Positions 14,247 to 25,203 of a DNA stretch of 64,000 nucleotides are shown in pieces (positions within the stretch are counted from its first letter, which is position 1; the number at the start of each line of letters is the position of its first letter). The stretch spans positions 6,696,001-6,760,000 of the forward strand of contig NZ_JARUBP010000001.1 in the NCBI RefSeq assembly GCF_029626225.1. Direction: 5' to 3'. Below the pieces are notes generated by a model. The model ran no database searches, had not been told where the DNA came from, and saw only the letters and a list, made by a program, of their open reading frames with translations. Made by a program: the position numbers and the translations under genes. The DNA is from Asanoa sp. WMMD1127 (lineage in GTDB: Bacteria; Actinomycetota; Actinomycetes; Mycobacteriales; Micromonosporaceae).

Positions 14247-14777
14247 ATGAGCGACACGGTCTTCTATCACTCCGGACCAATCGTGACGGGCCGCGTCGTG
14301 CGGCTGATGCCGGGGTACGCCCGCGAGATGAAGGTAGGCCAGCCGGCCCTCGTCGTGGTCCTCGCGGCCGCGACCGTGGGCCGGCTCATCGGCCGCGCGA
14401 TCCTCTCGGTCCTCCAGGCCGGCACCCGCGGGGGCGCGCCCCGGCGCTGGCGAGAGCTGCGCAAGGCCCCCGAGTTCCTGGTGACCCCGCTGCGCCTGCG
14501 CGACGGCGCCGGCCGCCTCTGCGAGGTCGAGATCCACGGCCATCTGCCGCAGAGCGCCCTGGAACCGTCCGACCACATCCAGATCACGGTCACGCGCCAG
14601 AAGGACCGCACGATGCCGCCCAAGGTGGAACGCATCGTCAACATCACGACGGGCCAGCTGCTGCGCCCCCGCATCCCCACCCTGTGGTCCCACATCGGCC
14701 CGGCCCTGCTCCTGCAGGCGTTCCTCGGCCTGTCCCTGTTCGGCGTGGTGGCCGCCGCCTACGCCACCACCCGCTGA
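14247..14777 (+). CDS. Hypothetical membrane protein
   Basis: A 176-residue protein of unknown family. Two hydrophobic stretches are visible: residues about 33-58 (ALVVVLAAATVGRLIGRAIL, moderately hydrophobic) and a clear C-terminal helix about 153-173 (LLLQAFLGLSLFGVVAAAYA). Between them is a beta-rich soluble segment (FLVTPLRLRDGAGRLCEVEI, then DHIQITVTRQK) resembling a small OB- or lipid-exposed domain, though that is a guess. ATG 14247 follows GTGGTGG. It is convergent with the GCS2 gene across 34 bp. Confidence 0.7.
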   Translation: MSDTVFYHSGPIVTGRVVRLMPGYAREMKVGQPALVVVLAAATVGRLIGRAILSVLQAGTRGGAPRRWRELRKAPEFLVTPLRLRDGAGRLCEVEIHGHLPQSALEPSDHIQITVTRQKDRTMPPKVERIVNITTGQLLRPRIPTLWSHIGPALLLQAFLGLSLFGVVAAAYATTR

Positions 14778-14811
14778 CCGCCACGAACGCCGCCGAGCGC
14801 GATGCCGAGGG

Positions 14812-16290
14812 CTACGGGAGCGGCCACTCGTGGACCGGCTCGTTGCTGTGCATCAGGGGGACGTAGCGCCGCACCACCTCGCGGAGGGCCTCGCGGCGGT
14901 CCAGGTTGCCTTCGACCTCGAGGTGGTGGAGGGTGTCGACCTGCCAGCTCGCGCCGTTGCGGCCCAGCAGGCACCGCTGCTCGATGATGCCCAGCAGGCG
15001 GTCGCGCTCCTCGGACGCCAGGCCCCAGCGGTCCAGCCCCTCGGACGCCAGCGGCAGCAGGCGGCGCAGGACGAGCTCGGTCACCGGCAGGTAGCCGAGC
15101 CCCGGCCAGAAGACCTGGGCGGCGATCCCGTTGCGGGCGCAGTTGTGGAAGTTCTCCTCCGCCGCGCTGAAGGACATCTGCGACCACAAAGGACGGTCGG
15201 ACTCGGCCAGCGTGCGTACGACTCCGAAGTAGAACGCCGCGTTGGCGATCGTGTCGATGACCGTCGGGCCCGCCGGCAGGACCCGGTTCTCGACGCGCAG
15301 GTGGGGGCGGTTGCGCACCACGTCGTAGATCGGGCGGTTCCACCGGTAGATGGTGCCGTTGTGCAGGCGCAGCTCGGCCAGCGTGGGCGTGTCGCCGTTG
15401 GCCAGCGCCTCCGCCGGATCCTCCGGGTCGCAGATCGGCAGCAGCGCCGGGAAGTAGCGGACGTTCTCCTCGAACAGGTCGAACACCGAGGTGATCCAGC
15501 GTTCGCCGAACCAGACCCGCGGGCGTACGCCCTGCGCCTTGATCTCTTCCGAACGGGTGTCGGTGGCCTGCTCGAACAGCGGGATCCGGGTCTCGCGCCA
15601 CAGCTCCTTGCCGTAGAGGAACGGCGAGTTCGCGCCCAGCGCGACCTGGACGCCGGCGATGGTCTGTGCGGCATTCCAGTAGGACGCGAACTGCGCGGGC
15701 GACACCTGCAGGTGGAACTGGGTCGACGTGCAGGCCGCCTCGGGCGCGACCGTGTCGGCGGTCGTGTTGAGCCGCTCCACGCCGTCGATCCGGATCGTCA
15801 GGTCCTCGCCGCGGGCCGCGAAGATCTGCTCGTTGATCAGCGCGTAGCGCGGGTTCGCCGACAACGACTCGACCGTCAGGTGGCTCTGCCGCAGCGTCGG
15901 CAGGATGCCGACCATGACCATGTGCGCGCCGACCGCGCGCGCCTTGTCCTCCGCGGCGTTCAGCGAAGCCCGGATGTCGGTCTCGAACTCGGCCGAGCCG
16001 CGCGCCCCGAGCCGCCGCGGCGACACGTTGATCTCCACGTTGAACTGGCCGAGCTCCGTCTGGAACGCCGGGTCGGCGACGGCGGCGAGCACGTCGGCGT
16101 TGCGCATCGCCGGGTCCGCCGAGTCGTCGATGAGGTTGAGCTCGATCTCCATGCCGGTCAGCGGCCGCTCGAAATCGAAGCGTGCCTCGCGCAGCATCTC
16201 CGCGAACACGTCGAGACAGCGGCGCACCTTCTGCCGGTAGCGCGCCCGGTCTTCGCGGGTGAACTCCCGCTGGTCGACCTCTTCGCCCAT
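14812..16290 (-). CDS. GCS2-type glutamate-cysteine ligase / carboxylate-amine ligase
   Basis: A 492-residue ATP-dependent ligase of the GCS2 family (COG2170-like, long actinobacterial form). Signature elements are LTGMEIELNLID near 45, ELGQFNVEINVSPR near 80-95, the STQFHLQVSP block and the NRPHLRVENRVLPAGPT block late in the protein. These enzymes join an amino acid carboxylate to an amine; many are annotated as glutamate-cysteine ligases. Actinobacteria mainly make mycothiol rather than glutathione, so the real substrate is uncertain (ergothioneine precursor, glutathione or another gamma-glutamyl compound). ATG 16290 is chosen as MGEEVDQREF. It is divergent from the MatB-like gene across 145 bp, which should hold both promoters. 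Confidence 0.8.
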   Translation of the reverse strand: MGEEVDQREFTREDRARYRQKVRRCLDVFAEMLREARFDFERPLTGMEIELNLIDDSADPAMRNADVLAAVADPAFQTELGQFNVEINVSPRRLGARGSAEFETDIRASLNAAEDKARAVGAHMVMVGILPTLRQSHLTVESLSANPRYALINEQIFAARGEDLTIRIDGVERLNTTADTVAPEAACTSTQFHLQVSPAQFASYWNAAQTIAGVQVALGANSPFLYGKELWRETRIPLFEQATDTRSEEIKAQGVRPRVWFGERWITSVFDLFEENVRYFPALLPICDPEDPAEALANGDTPTLAELRLHNGTIYRWNRPIYDVVRNRPHLRVENRVLPAGPTVIDTIANAAFYFGVVRTLAESDRPLWSQMSFSAAEENFHNCARNGIAAQVFWPGLGYLPVTELVLRRLLPLASEGLDRWGLASEERDRLLGIIEQRCLLGRNGASWQVDTLHHLEVEGNLDRREALREVVRRYVPLMHSNEPVHEWPLP

Positions 16291-16435
16291 CAGTCACCGC
16301 CCGTAGGAGAGGGATCACCCCCATGTACCCACAAAGCTCCCACGACACGCGGTCCACTGGAAGGGTTACGGGCGGTTGTCCTCGAACTACGGCCCGGCGC
16401 GGACGGCCCGGCGCCCGTGTGGCAGCGTTGACCGG

Positions 16436-17824
16436 GTGTCCCTCCTGCCCGCCCTGACCGGCACCGGAGCCGCCGGAACCGACCGACCCGACGCGGTCCG
16501 GTTCGGTGACGAGGCCGTCTCCTTCGCCGACCTGGCCGGCCGCGCCGGCGCCGTCGCCCGCCGCGTCGCCGGCGCCCGGGCCGCCGCCGTCCTCGCCACC
16601 TCCACCGTGGACACCGTCGCCGCGGTCCTCGGCGGCCTCGCGGCGGGCGTGCCCATCGTCCCCGTCCCACCCGACGCCGGGCCGGGCGAGCGCGACCACA
16701 TCCTCCGCGACTCCGGCGCCGACCTCCTCCTCAACGCCGACGCCGCGCCGCCGGGCATCGAGGCGGTCCCGGCCCCGCGGGACAGCGCGCCCTGGCCCGA
16801 CCCCGAGGCGACCGACCGCACCGCGCTCGTCCTCTACACCAGCGGCACGACGGGCAAGCCCAAGGGCGTCCCGATCACCGGCACCGCGATCGCCGCCTGC
16901 CTCGACGGCCTGGCCGACGCCTGGGACTGGACGCCGGACGACCGTCTGGTGCACGCGCTGCCGCTCTACCACGTACACGGCCTGGTCCTCGGCGTCCTGG
17001 GCCCGCTGCGCACGGGCAGCCGCCTGCACCACACCGGCCGGCCCCGCCCGGACCTGCTCGCCGCGGCCGGCGGCAGCCTCTACTTCGCCGTGCCCACGAT
17101 CTGGCACCGCGTGGTCGCCGACCCGGACGCCGCGCGCGCCTTGCGGGGCGCGCGCCTCCTGGTCTCCGGCAGCGCCGCCCTCCCCGCCGGCGTCTTCGCG
17201 AAGCTGCGTGAACTGACCGGCCAGGCCCCGGTCGAGCGCTACGGCATGACGGAAACGCTCATCACGGTCGCCACCCGCGCCGACGGTCGCCGAGCGCCGG
17301 GCGCGGTCGGCATCCCGGTCAAGGGAGTCGAGACCCGCCTGGTCGACGAGGCCGGCCACCCGATCGCGCACGACGGCACGACGCCGGGCGCGCTGGAGAT
17401 CCGCGGGAGCACGGTCTTCGCCGGCTACCTGGACCGGCCGGACGCGAACCGGGCCGCGTTCACGGCCGACGGCTGGTTCCGCACCGGCGACGTCGCCACG
17501 ATCGACGGCGAGGGCGTCCACCGCATCGTCGGCCGCGCCTCGACGGATCTCATCAAGACGGGCGGCTACCGGGTCGGCGCCGGCGAGATCGAGGACGCCC
17601 TGCTCACCCACCCGGCCGTGCGCGAGGCCGCGGTGGTCGGCCGGCCCGACGACGACCTGGGCCAGCGCGTCGTCGCGTACGTAGTGGCCGACGCCGTGGC
17701 CCCGGACGTGCTGGTCCAGCATGTGGCCGCCACGCTGTCGGCACACAAGCGCCCCCGCGAGGTGGTCTTCGTCGACGCCCTCCCCCGCAACGCCCTCGGC
17801 AAGGTCCAGAAGCACCGCCTCTGA
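16436..17824 (+). CDS. matB: Malonyl-CoA synthetase-like acyl-CoA ligase
   Basis: A 462-residue AMP-forming acyl-CoA synthetase close in sequence style to Streptomyces MatB, which activates malonate and methylmalonate for fatty acid and polyketide synthesis. Motifs: P-loop YTSGTTGKPKG at 134-144, WTPDDRLVHALPLYHVHGLVLG, the ERYGMTET adenine-binding block, GWFRTGDVA and the C-terminal catalytic lysine region PRNALGKVQKHRL. It is shorter than general fatty acyl-CoA ligases, as MatB proteins are. GTG 16436 (VSLLPALTG) is used; the frame is open further upstream without a better start. No polyketide genes are nearby. Assignment to malonate rests on similarity only. Confidence 0.78.
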   Translation: MSLLPALTGTGAAGTDRPDAVRFGDEAVSFADLAGRAGAVARRVAGARAAAVLATSTVDTVAAVLGGLAAGVPIVPVPPDAGPGERDHILRDSGADLLLNADAAPPGIEAVPAPRDSAPWPDPEATDRTALVLYTSGTTGKPKGVPITGTAIAACLDGLADAWDWTPDDRLVHALPLYHVHGLVLGVLGPLRTGSRLHHTGRPRPDLLAAAGGSLYFAVPTIWHRVVADPDAARALRGARLLVSGSAALPAGVFAKLRELTGQAPVERYGMTETLITVATRADGRRAPGAVGIPVKGVETRLVDEAGHPIAHDGTTPGALEIRGSTVFAGYLDRPDANRAAFTADGWFRTGDVATIDGEGVHRIVGRASTDLIKTGGYRVGAGEIEDALLTHPAVREAAVVGRPDDDLGQRVVAYVVADAVAPDVLVQHVAATLSAHKRPREVVFVDALPRNALGKVQKHRL

Positions 17825-17877
17825 CCCCGCAGGCAACACCCGTCAGCCCCCCGGCCGGTCACGGCTCCGGCGGCGCA

Positions 17878-20469
17878 TCATCGCCGGTGTCGGCGTTCCC
17901 GGACGGCCCGCTCGACCGCCTCGGTGGCGGCGCCGTCGCCGGGTGACACCGCGGCGGGGAGCGCGAGCACCATGGTCAGGCCGCCGCCGTTGGTGGTCTC
18001 CGGCACGAGCGTGCCGCCCATCGCCTCCGCGAGGCCGCGGGACAGCGCCAGCCCGAGGCCGACGCCGTTGTGGTTGTCGCGATCGCCCATCCGCTGGAAG
18101 GGGACGAACACCTTGTCGCGGTCCGGCTCCGGGATGCCCGGGCCGTGGTCGACCACCCGCAGCTCGACCCGGTCGTCCTGGTAGCGGGCCGTGACCTGGG
18201 GCGGCCGGCCGGGCGGGCTGAACCGCAGCGCGTTGGCGATCAGGTTGACCAGGATCCGCTCGAGCAGGCCCGGGTCCGCGGCGACGGCCGGCAGGTCGGC
18301 GGTGAGGTCGGACCGCACCACCAGGCCGTTCGGGCCGAGCTCGTCCAGCGCCCGGGGCACCGCGTCCTCCAGGCCGATCTCCGCGAGGGTCACGCCGAGC
18401 GCGCCCGCCTGGAGCCGGCTCAGGTCGAGCAGGTTGTCGACGAGGCGGCCGAGCCGCACGAGCGACTCGTTGGCGGCGGCGAGCAGTTCGTCGCGGTCCT
18501 CGTCGGAGAACGCCACCTCCTCGCCGAGCAGGCTGTCGACGGCGGCCTTGGCGGAGGCCAGGGGTGTACGCAGGTCGTGGCTGACCGCCGCCAGCAGGGC
18601 GGTCCGCATCCGGTCGGCCTCGGCCAGCGGGCGTGCCTGGGCCGCCTGCTCGGCGAGCCGCTCGTGCCGCAGGGCGACGGCGGCCTGCGCCGCGAACGCC
18701 TCGATCAGCCGGCGGTCGGCGGCCGCCGGGGTCCGCCCGCGCAGCGCGAGCACGAGGCTGTCGTCGACGGCGACCTCGGTCTGCGCTTCGCCGGGCGCGC
18801 AGCACGGCGGTCCGCCGACGCTGGCGGCGACGTCCCAGGACTGCGGGCTGCGTTGCCGGTCCGGGCGCTCGCCGGCGCCGGTGCGGCGCTCCAGCAGCGT
18901 CACCGTCTCGAGCCCGAACGTCTCCCGCAACCGCTCCAGCAGTGCGGTGAGCGGCCCGGTGCCGCGCAGCACGCTGCCGGCCACCGTGGAAAGGGTCTGC
19001 GCCTCGGCGCTGGCCTGCGCGGCCTCGCGGGTGCGGCGGGCCGCCACGTCGACGATCCACGACACGGCGGCCGCGATGGCCACGAAGACGGCCAGCGCCA
19101 GGATGTTCTCGCGCTCGGCGATCGTCCACTGGTTGGTCGGCGGGGTGAAGAAGTAGTTGAGCAGGAGGGACGCCCCCACCGCGGCGAGCAGCGCGGGCCA
19201 GATGCCGCCGACGAGGGCGATGCCGACGACCGCGGCCAGGAACAGCAGCATCTCGCTCGGCAGCGAGAGGTCGGGACGCAGCGGGAGCAGCGCGCCGGCG
19301 AGCGCGGGCAGGCCGGCGAGCACGAGCGCGAAGCCGATCAGGCGGCGCCGGGGCGAGAGCGCGGGTGCCGGCACCGCGAGGCGGCCGCGGCCGACCTCGG
19401 GGTGCGGCACCAGGTGCACGTCGATCGCGTCCGAGCGGGCCGACGTGGTGACGCCGACGCCCGCGGTGACCAGCTGGGCGAACCGCCCGCGCCGGCTGAC
19501 GCCTAGGACGAGCTGGGTGGCGTTGACGCCGCGGGCGAAATCGAGCAGGGCGCGCGGGATGTCGCCGCCGACCACCTGGTGGAAGCTGCCGCCCAGGCTC
19601 TCCACGAGGAGGCGCTGCTTGGCCAGCAGGGCGGGGTCGGCGCCGGTCAGCCCGTCGGAGTTGGCGACGTGCACCGCCATCAGGTCCGTGCCCTTGCCGC
19701 GGGCCGCGATCCGGGCGGCGCGCCGGATCAGCGTGTCGCCCTCGGGACCGCCGGTCACGGCGACGACGACGCGTTCCCTGGTCTCCCAGGTCTTGCCGAT
19801 CCCGTGCGCGTCCCGGTAACGCTCGAGCTGCTGGTCGACCTTGTCGGCGAGCCAGAGCAGGGCCAGCTCGCGCAGCGCGGTCAGGTTGCCGACCCGGAAG
19901 TAGTTGCCGAGCGCGGCGTCGATCTTGTCCTTGTGGTAGATGTTCCCGTGCGCCATCCGCCGGCGCAGCGCCTCCGGTGTCATGTCGACCAGCTCGACCT
20001 GGTCGGCGGCGCGCACGACGCTGTCGGGCACGGTCTCCCGTTGGACGATCCCGGTGATCTGCTCGACCACGTCGTTGAGCGACTCGAGGTGCTGGACGTT
20101 CACCGTGGACAGCACGGTGATGCCCGCGTCGAGCAGCTCCTGGACGTCCTGCCAGCGCTTCTCGTTGCGCGATCCGGGCACGTTGGTGTGCGCGAGCTCG
20201 TCGACGAGCGCGACCTCCGGCCGCCGGGCCAGGACGGCGTCGACGTCGAGCTCGGTGAAGGAGGCGCCGCGGTACTCCGCCGTGCGGCGCGGCACCACCT
20301 CCAGGTCACCGATCATCCGGGCGGTGAAGGCCCGGCCGTGCGTCTCGACGAGGCCGACGACCACGTCGGTGCCACGCTCGATCCGGCGTCGCGCCTCGTC
20401 GAGCATGGCCACCGTCTTGCCGACTCCCGGGGCGGCCCCGAGATAGATGCGCAGTTCTCCGCGTGCCAT
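17878..20469 (-). CDS. kdpD: Osmosensitive K+ channel histidine kinase KdpD
   Basis: An 863-residue sensor kinase. Order of domains: N-terminal KdpD P-loop domain (GAAPGVGKT at 11-19), Usp-like domain around 230-350 (VVVAVTGGPEGDTLIRRAA), four transmembrane helices of the DUF4118 type about 370-470, a GAF-like linker, HisKA with SHDLRTPL (His 631) and HATPase with NLIANALRFSPPG and GVGLGLALS. All kinase motifs are intact. KdpD phosphorylates KdpE to induce kdpFABC at low K+ or high osmolarity. It starts 23 bp after kdpC and ends the operon: the gene beyond it is convergent matB, so kdpE is missing from its usual place. Confidence 0.93.
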   Translation of the reverse strand: MARGELRIYLGAAPGVGKTVAMLDEARRRIERGTDVVVGLVETHGRAFTARMIGDLEVVPRRTAEYRGASFTELDVDAVLARRPEVALVDELAHTNVPGSRNEKRWQDVQELLDAGITVLSTVNVQHLESLNDVVEQITGIVQRETVPDSVVRAADQVELVDMTPEALRRRMAHGNIYHKDKIDAALGNYFRVGNLTALRELALLWLADKVDQQLERYRDAHGIGKTWETRERVVVAVTGGPEGDTLIRRAARIAARGKGTDLMAVHVANSDGLTGADPALLAKQRLLVESLGGSFHQVVGGDIPRALLDFARGVNATQLVLGVSRRGRFAQLVTAGVGVTTSARSDAIDVHLVPHPEVGRGRLAVPAPALSPRRRLIGFALVLAGLPALAGALLPLRPDLSLPSEMLLFLAAVVGIALVGGIWPALLAAVGASLLLNYFFTPPTNQWTIAERENILALAVFVAIAAAVSWIVDVAARRTREAAQASAEAQTLSTVAGSVLRGTGPLTALLERLRETFGLETVTLLERRTGAGERPDRQRSPQSWDVAASVGGPPCCAPGEAQTEVAVDDSLVLALRGRTPAAADRRLIEAFAAQAAVALRHERLAEQAAQARPLAEADRMRTALLAAVSHDLRTPLASAKAAVDSLLGEEVAFSDEDRDELLAAANESLVRLGRLVDNLLDLSRLQAGALGVTLAEIGLEDAVPRALDELGPNGLVVRSDLTADLPAVAADPGLLERILVNLIANALRFSPPGRPPQVTARYQDDRVELRVVDHGPGIPEPDRDKVFVPFQRMGDRDNHNGVGLGLALSRGLAEAMGGTLVPETTNGGGLTMVLALPAAVSPGDGAATEAVERAVRERRHRR

Positions 20470-20492
20470 GTCCCGGAACCGCCCCGCCTCCG

Positions 20493-21395
20493 TCAGCGAC
20501 CCGAAAGCTCGCGGTCGAGTGCCATGTTGAGTCGGAGCACGTTCACCGCGGGCTCACCCATGAAGCCCAGCGCCCGGCCCGTGGTGTTCTCCTCGACCAG
20601 CTCGCGCACCGCCGCCGGGTCCACGCCGCGCTCACGCGCGACCCGGGCCACCTGGAGCTGCGCGTACTCCTCGCTGATCTGCGGGTCGAGACCGGAGGCG
20701 CTCGCGGTCACCGCGTCCGCGGGCACGGCCGGCTTCGCCGGAGCGTCGCCGCGGATCGGGACGAGCACGCCACCCGAGTAGTCCTCGCCGGGCTTGGCGG
20801 CCTCGACCGTGACGCCCTGGTAGGTGGCGATGAACGGCGTCGCGGGTGCGGCCTGGTTGACGCTGACGGCCCGGGTCACGGTGCCGGTCAGGCCCTCCGA
20901 GTAGTAGACGCGCAGGACCGCGCCGACGCCGTCCGCGGTGCAGAACGGGCGGGCGCCGGAGACGCCCTCGCGCTCGCCGACCTCGACGCTGCGCGCGCAG
21001 ACCTGCGTGAGCAGGCTCTGCGAGCCCTCGTCCGGGTTGCCCTCCTCGTCCACCGCGCCGGGGACCGGCAGGGTGTCCTCGATGCTCTCCGGACCCAGGT
21101 TCGACGCGGACGTCGAGGTCGGGTCGTAGCCGTCACCCGCGGCGGACGGACGTGACTGGAAGTACGTCAGGACCGCGTTGCCGTCGGCGTCGGTGAACGA
21201 CTGGCCGATCAGCGAGCTGCCGACGTCCTTGCCGTCGGCACCCTGCACGATCGAGCCGTTCGCGTTGTCGCGCAGGCCGGGGAGCTGGGCGACGCCGAAC
21301 ACCACGAAGGGGTACGCGAGGCCCAGGATGACGGTGAACACCAGGACGGCGCGCAACGCCGCCAGATGCTGTGAGATCCAGGAAGGAAGGCGCAT
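20493..21395 (-). CDS. kdpC: Potassium-transporting ATPase subunit KdpC
   Basis: A 300-residue KdpC, with one N-terminal membrane helix ([20 protein letters not shown], residues about 13-33) and a large extracytoplasmic domain ending [19 protein letters not shown] and [13 protein letters not shown], the conserved family end. At 300 residues it is about 100 longer than E. coli KdpC; the extra part lies mid-protein (around [16 protein letters not shown] to the [12 protein letters not shown] segment), an insertion common in actinobacterial forms. KdpC stabilises the KdpA-KdpB complex. The ATG overlaps the kdpB stop by ATGA, showing tight coupling. Confidence 0.93.
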   Translation of the reverse strand: MRLPSWISQHLAALRAVLVFTVILGLAYPFVVFGVAQLPGLRDNANGSIVQGADGKDVGSSLIGQSFTDADGNAVLTYFQSRPSAAGDGYDPTSTSASNLGPESIEDTLPVPGAVDEEGNPDEGSQSLLTQVCARSVEVGEREGVSGARPFCTADGVGAVLRVYYSEGLTGTVTRAVSVNQAAPATPFIATYQGVTVEAAKPGEDYSGGVLVPIRGDAPAKPAVPADAVTASASGLDPQISEEYAQLQVARVARERGVDPAAVRELVEENTTGRALGFMGEPAVNVLRLNMALDRELSGR

Positions 21396-23521
21396 CAGAA
21401 GATCCCTTGGACGATCAGGTCGATGATCTTGATGCCCACGAACGGGACGACGATCCCGCCGAGGCCGTAGATCCATAGGTTGCGGGTCAGCAGCTTGGAC
21501 GCGCTGCTGGGCCGGTAGCGCACACCGCGCAGGGCCAGCGGGATCAGCGCGATGATGACCAGCGCGTTGAAGACCACCGCCGACAGGATCGCCGACTCCG
21601 GACTGCTCAGCTTCATGATGTTGAGCGCGTCCAGGCTCGGGTAGATTCCCGCGAACATGGCCGGGATGATCGCGAAGTACTTCGCGATGTCGTTGGCGAT
21701 CGAGAACGTCGTCAGCGCGCCCCGGGTGATCAACAGCTGCTTGCCGATCTCGACGATCTCGATCAGCTTCGTCGGGTCCGAGTCGAGGTCGACCATGTTG
21801 CCGGCCTCCTTCGCGGCCGACGTGCCGGTGTTCATCGCGACGCCGACGTCGGCCTGCGCGAGCGCGGGCGCGTCGTTGGTGCCGTCACCGGTCATGGCGA
21901 CCAGGCGGCCGCCCTCCTGCTCCTTCTTGATCAGCGCCATCTTGTCTTCGGGCTTGGCCTCGGCGAGGAAGTCGTCGACGCCGGCCTCGTCCGCGATGGC
22001 CTTCGCGGTGCGCGGGTTGTCACCCGTGATCATGACGGTACGGATGCCCATGCGGCGCATCTCGTCGAACCGCTCCCGCATGCCGGCCTTGACGACGTCC
22101 TTGAGGTGGACGACGCCCAGGGCGCGGGCCGCCTGGCCCTCGACGTGTTCGGCCACGACCAGCGGGGTGCCACCGGAGCCGGAGATCGCGTCCACGGTGT
22201 CGCCGACCTGCTCGGTCGGGTGGCCGCCGTTCTCGCGTACCCACTTCATCACCGCGGACGCGGCGCCCTTGCGAATCCGCCGGTCCGTGAGGTCCACACC
22301 GGACATCCGCGTCTCGGCGCTGAACGGCACGAACTGGGCGTGCGGCACCAGGCCTTCCTCGCGGGCCCGCAGGCCGTAGTCCTGCTTGGCCAGCACGACG
22401 ATCGAGCGGCCCTCGGGCGTCTCGTCGGCGAGGCTGGACAGCTGGGCCGCGTCCGCGAGGGTCTCCGGTGTGACGCCCGCGACGGGCAGGAACTCCGACG
22501 CCTGCCGGTTGCCGAGGGTGATCGTTCCGGTCTTGTCGAGCAGCAGCGTGTTGACGTCGCCCGCGGCCTCGACGGCACGGCCCGACATGGCCAGCACGTT
22601 GCGCTGGACGAGGCGGTCCATGCCGGCGATGCCGATCGCGGACAGCAGGGCCCCGATCGTGGTCGGGATCAGGCAGACCAGCAGCGAGACGAGCACGATG
22701 CCGGAGATGCCGTTCGCGTTCAGCGCCAGCGTGTCCGGCGCCGCGCCCTGGAAGGCCTTGGCGAAGATCGCCATCGGCTGGAGCGTGACCGTCGCGAACA
22801 GGAAGATGACGGTCAGCGCGGCCAGCAGGATGTTGAGCGCGATCTCGTTGGGGGTCTTCTGGCGGGAGGCACCTTCGACCAGGGCGATCATGCGGTCGAT
22901 GAAGCTCTCGCCCGGCTTCTGGGTGATCTTGACGACGATCCGGTCGGACAGCACCTTGGTGCCGCCGGTGACCGCGCTGCGGTCGCCGCCCGACTCCCGG
23001 ATGACCGGTGCCGACTCACCGGTGATCGCCGACTCGTCGACGCTGGCGATGCCCTCGACGACGTCACCGTCGCCGGGGATCGTCTGGCCGGCTTCGACGT
23101 AGACGATGTCGCCCAGCCGGAGCGCGGAGGCCGCGACGGACTCCTCGCGGTAGCGGGTGCGGTCCTGACCCGGCGTCCATTCGACGAGCCGCAGCGCGAT
23201 GGTGTCGCGCTTGGCCGCCCGCAGCGTGGCCGCCTGGGCCTTTCCGCGGCCTTCGGCGACCGCCTCCGCGAGGTTCGCGAAGACCACGGTGAGCCAGAGC
23301 CAGACGGTGATCAGCCAGGCGAACAGCGACGGGTCGCCGATGGCCAGCACGGTCGTGAACACCGCGCCGATCTCGACGATGAACATGACGGGGTTGCGCC
23401 ACAGGGTGCGCGGATCGAGCTTGGCAAGCGCGTCGGGCAACGACTTCCAGAGCTGTTGGGGGTCGAGCAGGCCGCCGCCGATCCGGCGCGGCGCGCCGGC
23501 CGGTGTGGTCGTGACAGTCAT
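21395..23521 (-). CDS. kdpB: Potassium-transporting P-type ATPase subunit KdpB
   Basis: A 708-residue class IA P-type ATPase that energises K+ uptake through KdpA. It has the actuator TGES motif ([15 protein letters not shown]), the phosphorylation site [12 protein letters not shown], the nucleotide-domain block and the hinge [17 protein letters not shown], and three groups of transmembrane helices, the last ending near the C-terminus. Start ATG 23521 (MTVTTTPAG) is preferred to the ATG two codons upstream because AAAGGA lies 8 nt before it. Spacing to kdpA is 26 bp. The chain is complete, without visible frameshift. Confidence 0.95.
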   Translation of the reverse strand: MTVTTTPAGAPRRIGGGLLDPQQLWKSLPDALAKLDPRTLWRNPVMFIVEIGAVFTTVLAIGDPSLFAWLITVWLWLTVVFANLAEAVAEGRGKAQAATLRAAKRDTIALRLVEWTPGQDRTRYREESVAASALRLGDIVYVEAGQTIPGDGDVVEGIASVDESAITGESAPVIRESGGDRSAVTGGTKVLSDRIVVKITQKPGESFIDRMIALVEGASRQKTPNEIALNILLAALTVIFLFATVTLQPMAIFAKAFQGAAPDTLALNANGISGIVLVSLLVCLIPTTIGALLSAIGIAGMDRLVQRNVLAMSGRAVEAAGDVNTLLLDKTGTITLGNRQASEFLPVAGVTPETLADAAQLSSLADETPEGRSIVVLAKQDYGLRAREEGLVPHAQFVPFSAETRMSGVDLTDRRIRKGAASAVMKWVRENGGHPTEQVGDTVDAISGSGGTPLVVAEHVEGQAARALGVVHLKDVVKAGMRERFDEMRRMGIRTVMITGDNPRTAKAIADEAGVDDFLAEAKPEDKMALIKKEQEGGRLVAMTGDGTNDAPALAQADVGVAMNTGTSAAKEAGNMVDLDSDPTKLIEIVEIGKQLLITRGALTTFSIANDIAKYFAIIPAMFAGIYPSLDALNIMKLSSPESAILSAVVFNALVIIALIPLALRGVRYRPSSASKLLTRNLWIYGLGGIVVPFVGIKIIDLIVQGIF

Positions 23522-23547
23522 CTCCATTATCCTTTGTGGACGGCGGC

Positions 23548-25203
23548 TCAGAGGCCTTCGGCCAGCGGGCCGAGAGCGAGGGCGGGCAGGAAGGTCAGCG
23601 CGACCAGGATCACGGTGACGCCGACGAGCATCGCGACGAACAGCGGCTTGTGCGTCGGCAACGTGCCCTTGGACTCCGGCACCGGCTGCTGGCTGGCCAG
23701 GGATCCGGCCAGGCCGAGCACCATGATGATCGGCAGGAACCGGCCGAACAGCATCGCGAGACCGAGCGCGGTGTCCCACCAGCCCGTGTTGACGGTGATG
23801 CCGGCGAACGCGGAGCCGTTGTTGTTGGCCGCCGACGTGAACGCGTACAACACCTCGGAGAAACCGTGTGGCCCGACGTTCAGCATCGTCATGTGGTTGT
23901 CCGTCGCCATCGCCGCGGCCACGCCGGACAGCACCAGCAGCGGCGTGATCAGGAAGTAGATCGACGCGAACTTGATCTCGCGAGCACCGATCTTCTTGCC
24001 CAGGTACTCCGGAGTCCGGCCGACCATCAGGCCGGCGACGAAGACGGTGATCACGGCGAGCACGAGCATGCCGTAGAGACCCGCGCCGACACCGCCCGGC
24101 GCCACCTCACCGAGCATCATGTTGAACATCGGCATCATGCCGCCGAGCGCGGTGTAGGAGTCGTGGAACGAGTTGACCGCACCGGTCGACGTCAGTGTGG
24201 TTATCGAGGCGAAGGTCGCGGAGTTCGAGACGCCGAACCGCATGTCCTTGCCCTCGAGCGCGGCGCCGACCGCGTGCGGGACCGTCCCGGCGCCACCGAT
24301 CTCGAACACGTTGGTCAGGGCGATGCTGGCGATGGCCAGGATGCCCATCACGGCGATGATGGCGTAGCCCTGCCGGTTCTGGCCGACCATCCGCCCGAAC
24401 ACCCGGGGCAGCGACACCGGGATCAGCAGGATGAGGAACAGCTCGATCCAGTTGGTCCAGCTCGTCGGGTTCTCGAACGGGTGCGCGCTGTTGACGTTCA
24501 TGTAGCCGCCACCGTTGGTGCCGAGCTCCTTGATGACCTCCTGGCTGGCCACCGGCCCGCCGGTGATCGTCTGGGTGCCGCCGGTCAACGTGGTCACGTC
24601 GTGGCCGCCGGAGAAGTTCTGCACCGCTCCGCCGATGATCAGCACGATCGCGCCGAGGACGGCGACCGGCAGCAGGACGCGCAGCGTGATCCGGGTCAGG
24701 TCGACCCAGAAGTTGCCGAGCTCGTTGGTCCGACGGCGGGCGAAACCGCGGACGAAGGCCACGGCCACCGCGATGCCCACGCCGGCGGAGACGAAGTTCT
24801 GCACCGCCAGGCCGGCCATCTGCGACAGGTGGGTCATGGTCGACTCACCCGAGTACGCCTGCCAGTTCGTGTTGGTCACGAAGGAGACGGCGGTGTTCCA
24901 GGCGATGTGGTTGGTGACGCCGGGGAAGTCCGGGTTCGGCCACAGCACGTTCTGGAGGCGGAGCAGCCCGTAGAGGAACAGGAGCGAGATCGCGGAGAAG
25001 GCGAGCAGGCTGCCCGCGTACGCCTTCCAGCTCTGCTCGCCCTCGGGGTTGACGCGGAGCACTTTGTAGATGCCCCGCTCGGCCACCGAGTGACGGCTGC
25101 CGACGACCACGCGGTACATGTAGTCGCCGAAGTACCTGTAGGCGACCGCCAGAACAGCGACCAGCGAGAGGATGAACACCACGCCCGCGGCAGTCATGCT
25201 CAT
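23548..25203 (-). CDS. kdpA: Potassium-transporting ATPase potassium-binding subunit KdpA
   Basis: A 551-residue membrane channel-like subunit related to SKT K+ transporters, which binds and selects K+. Conserved segments include [55 protein letters not shown] (selectivity-loop region) and a late [10 protein letters not shown] segment. About ten hydrophobic helices are spread over the full length. Start ATG 25203 overlaps the last base of kdpF (TGATG), with a second in-frame ATG two codons later. It is regulated with the rest of the kdp operon. Confidence 0.95.
   Translation of the reverse strand: MSMTAAGVVFILSLVAVLAVAYRYFGDYMYRVVVGSRHSVAERGIYKVLRVNPEGEQSWKAYAGSLLAFSAISLLFLYGLLRLQNVLWPNPDFPGVTNHIAWNTAVSFVTNTNWQAYSGESTMTHLSQMAGLAVQNFVSAGVGIAVAVAFVRGFARRRTNELGNFWVDLTRITLRVLLPVAVLGAIVLIIGGAVQNFSGGHDVTTLTGGTQTITGGPVASQEVIKELGTNGGGYMNVNSAHPFENPTSWTNWIELFLILLIPVSLPRVFGRMVGQNRQGYAIIAVMGILAIASIALTNVFEIGGAGTVPHAVGAALEGKDMRFGVSNSATFASITTLTSTGAVNSFHDSYTALGGMMPMFNMMLGEVAPGGVGAGLYGMLVLAVITVFVAGLMVGRTPEYLGKKIGAREIKFASIYFLITPLLVLSGVAAAMATDNHMTMLNVGPHGFSEVLYAFTSAANNNGSAFAGITVNTGWWDTALGLAMLFGRFLPIIMVLGLAGSLASQQPVPESKGTLPTHKPLFVAMLVGVTVILVALTFLPALALGPLAEGL

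Noticed and set aside
14759-17839. A 1,026-codon minus-strand frame
   Set aside because: It is antisense to the MatB-like gene and out of frame with the GCS2 gene; both of those have conserved motifs.
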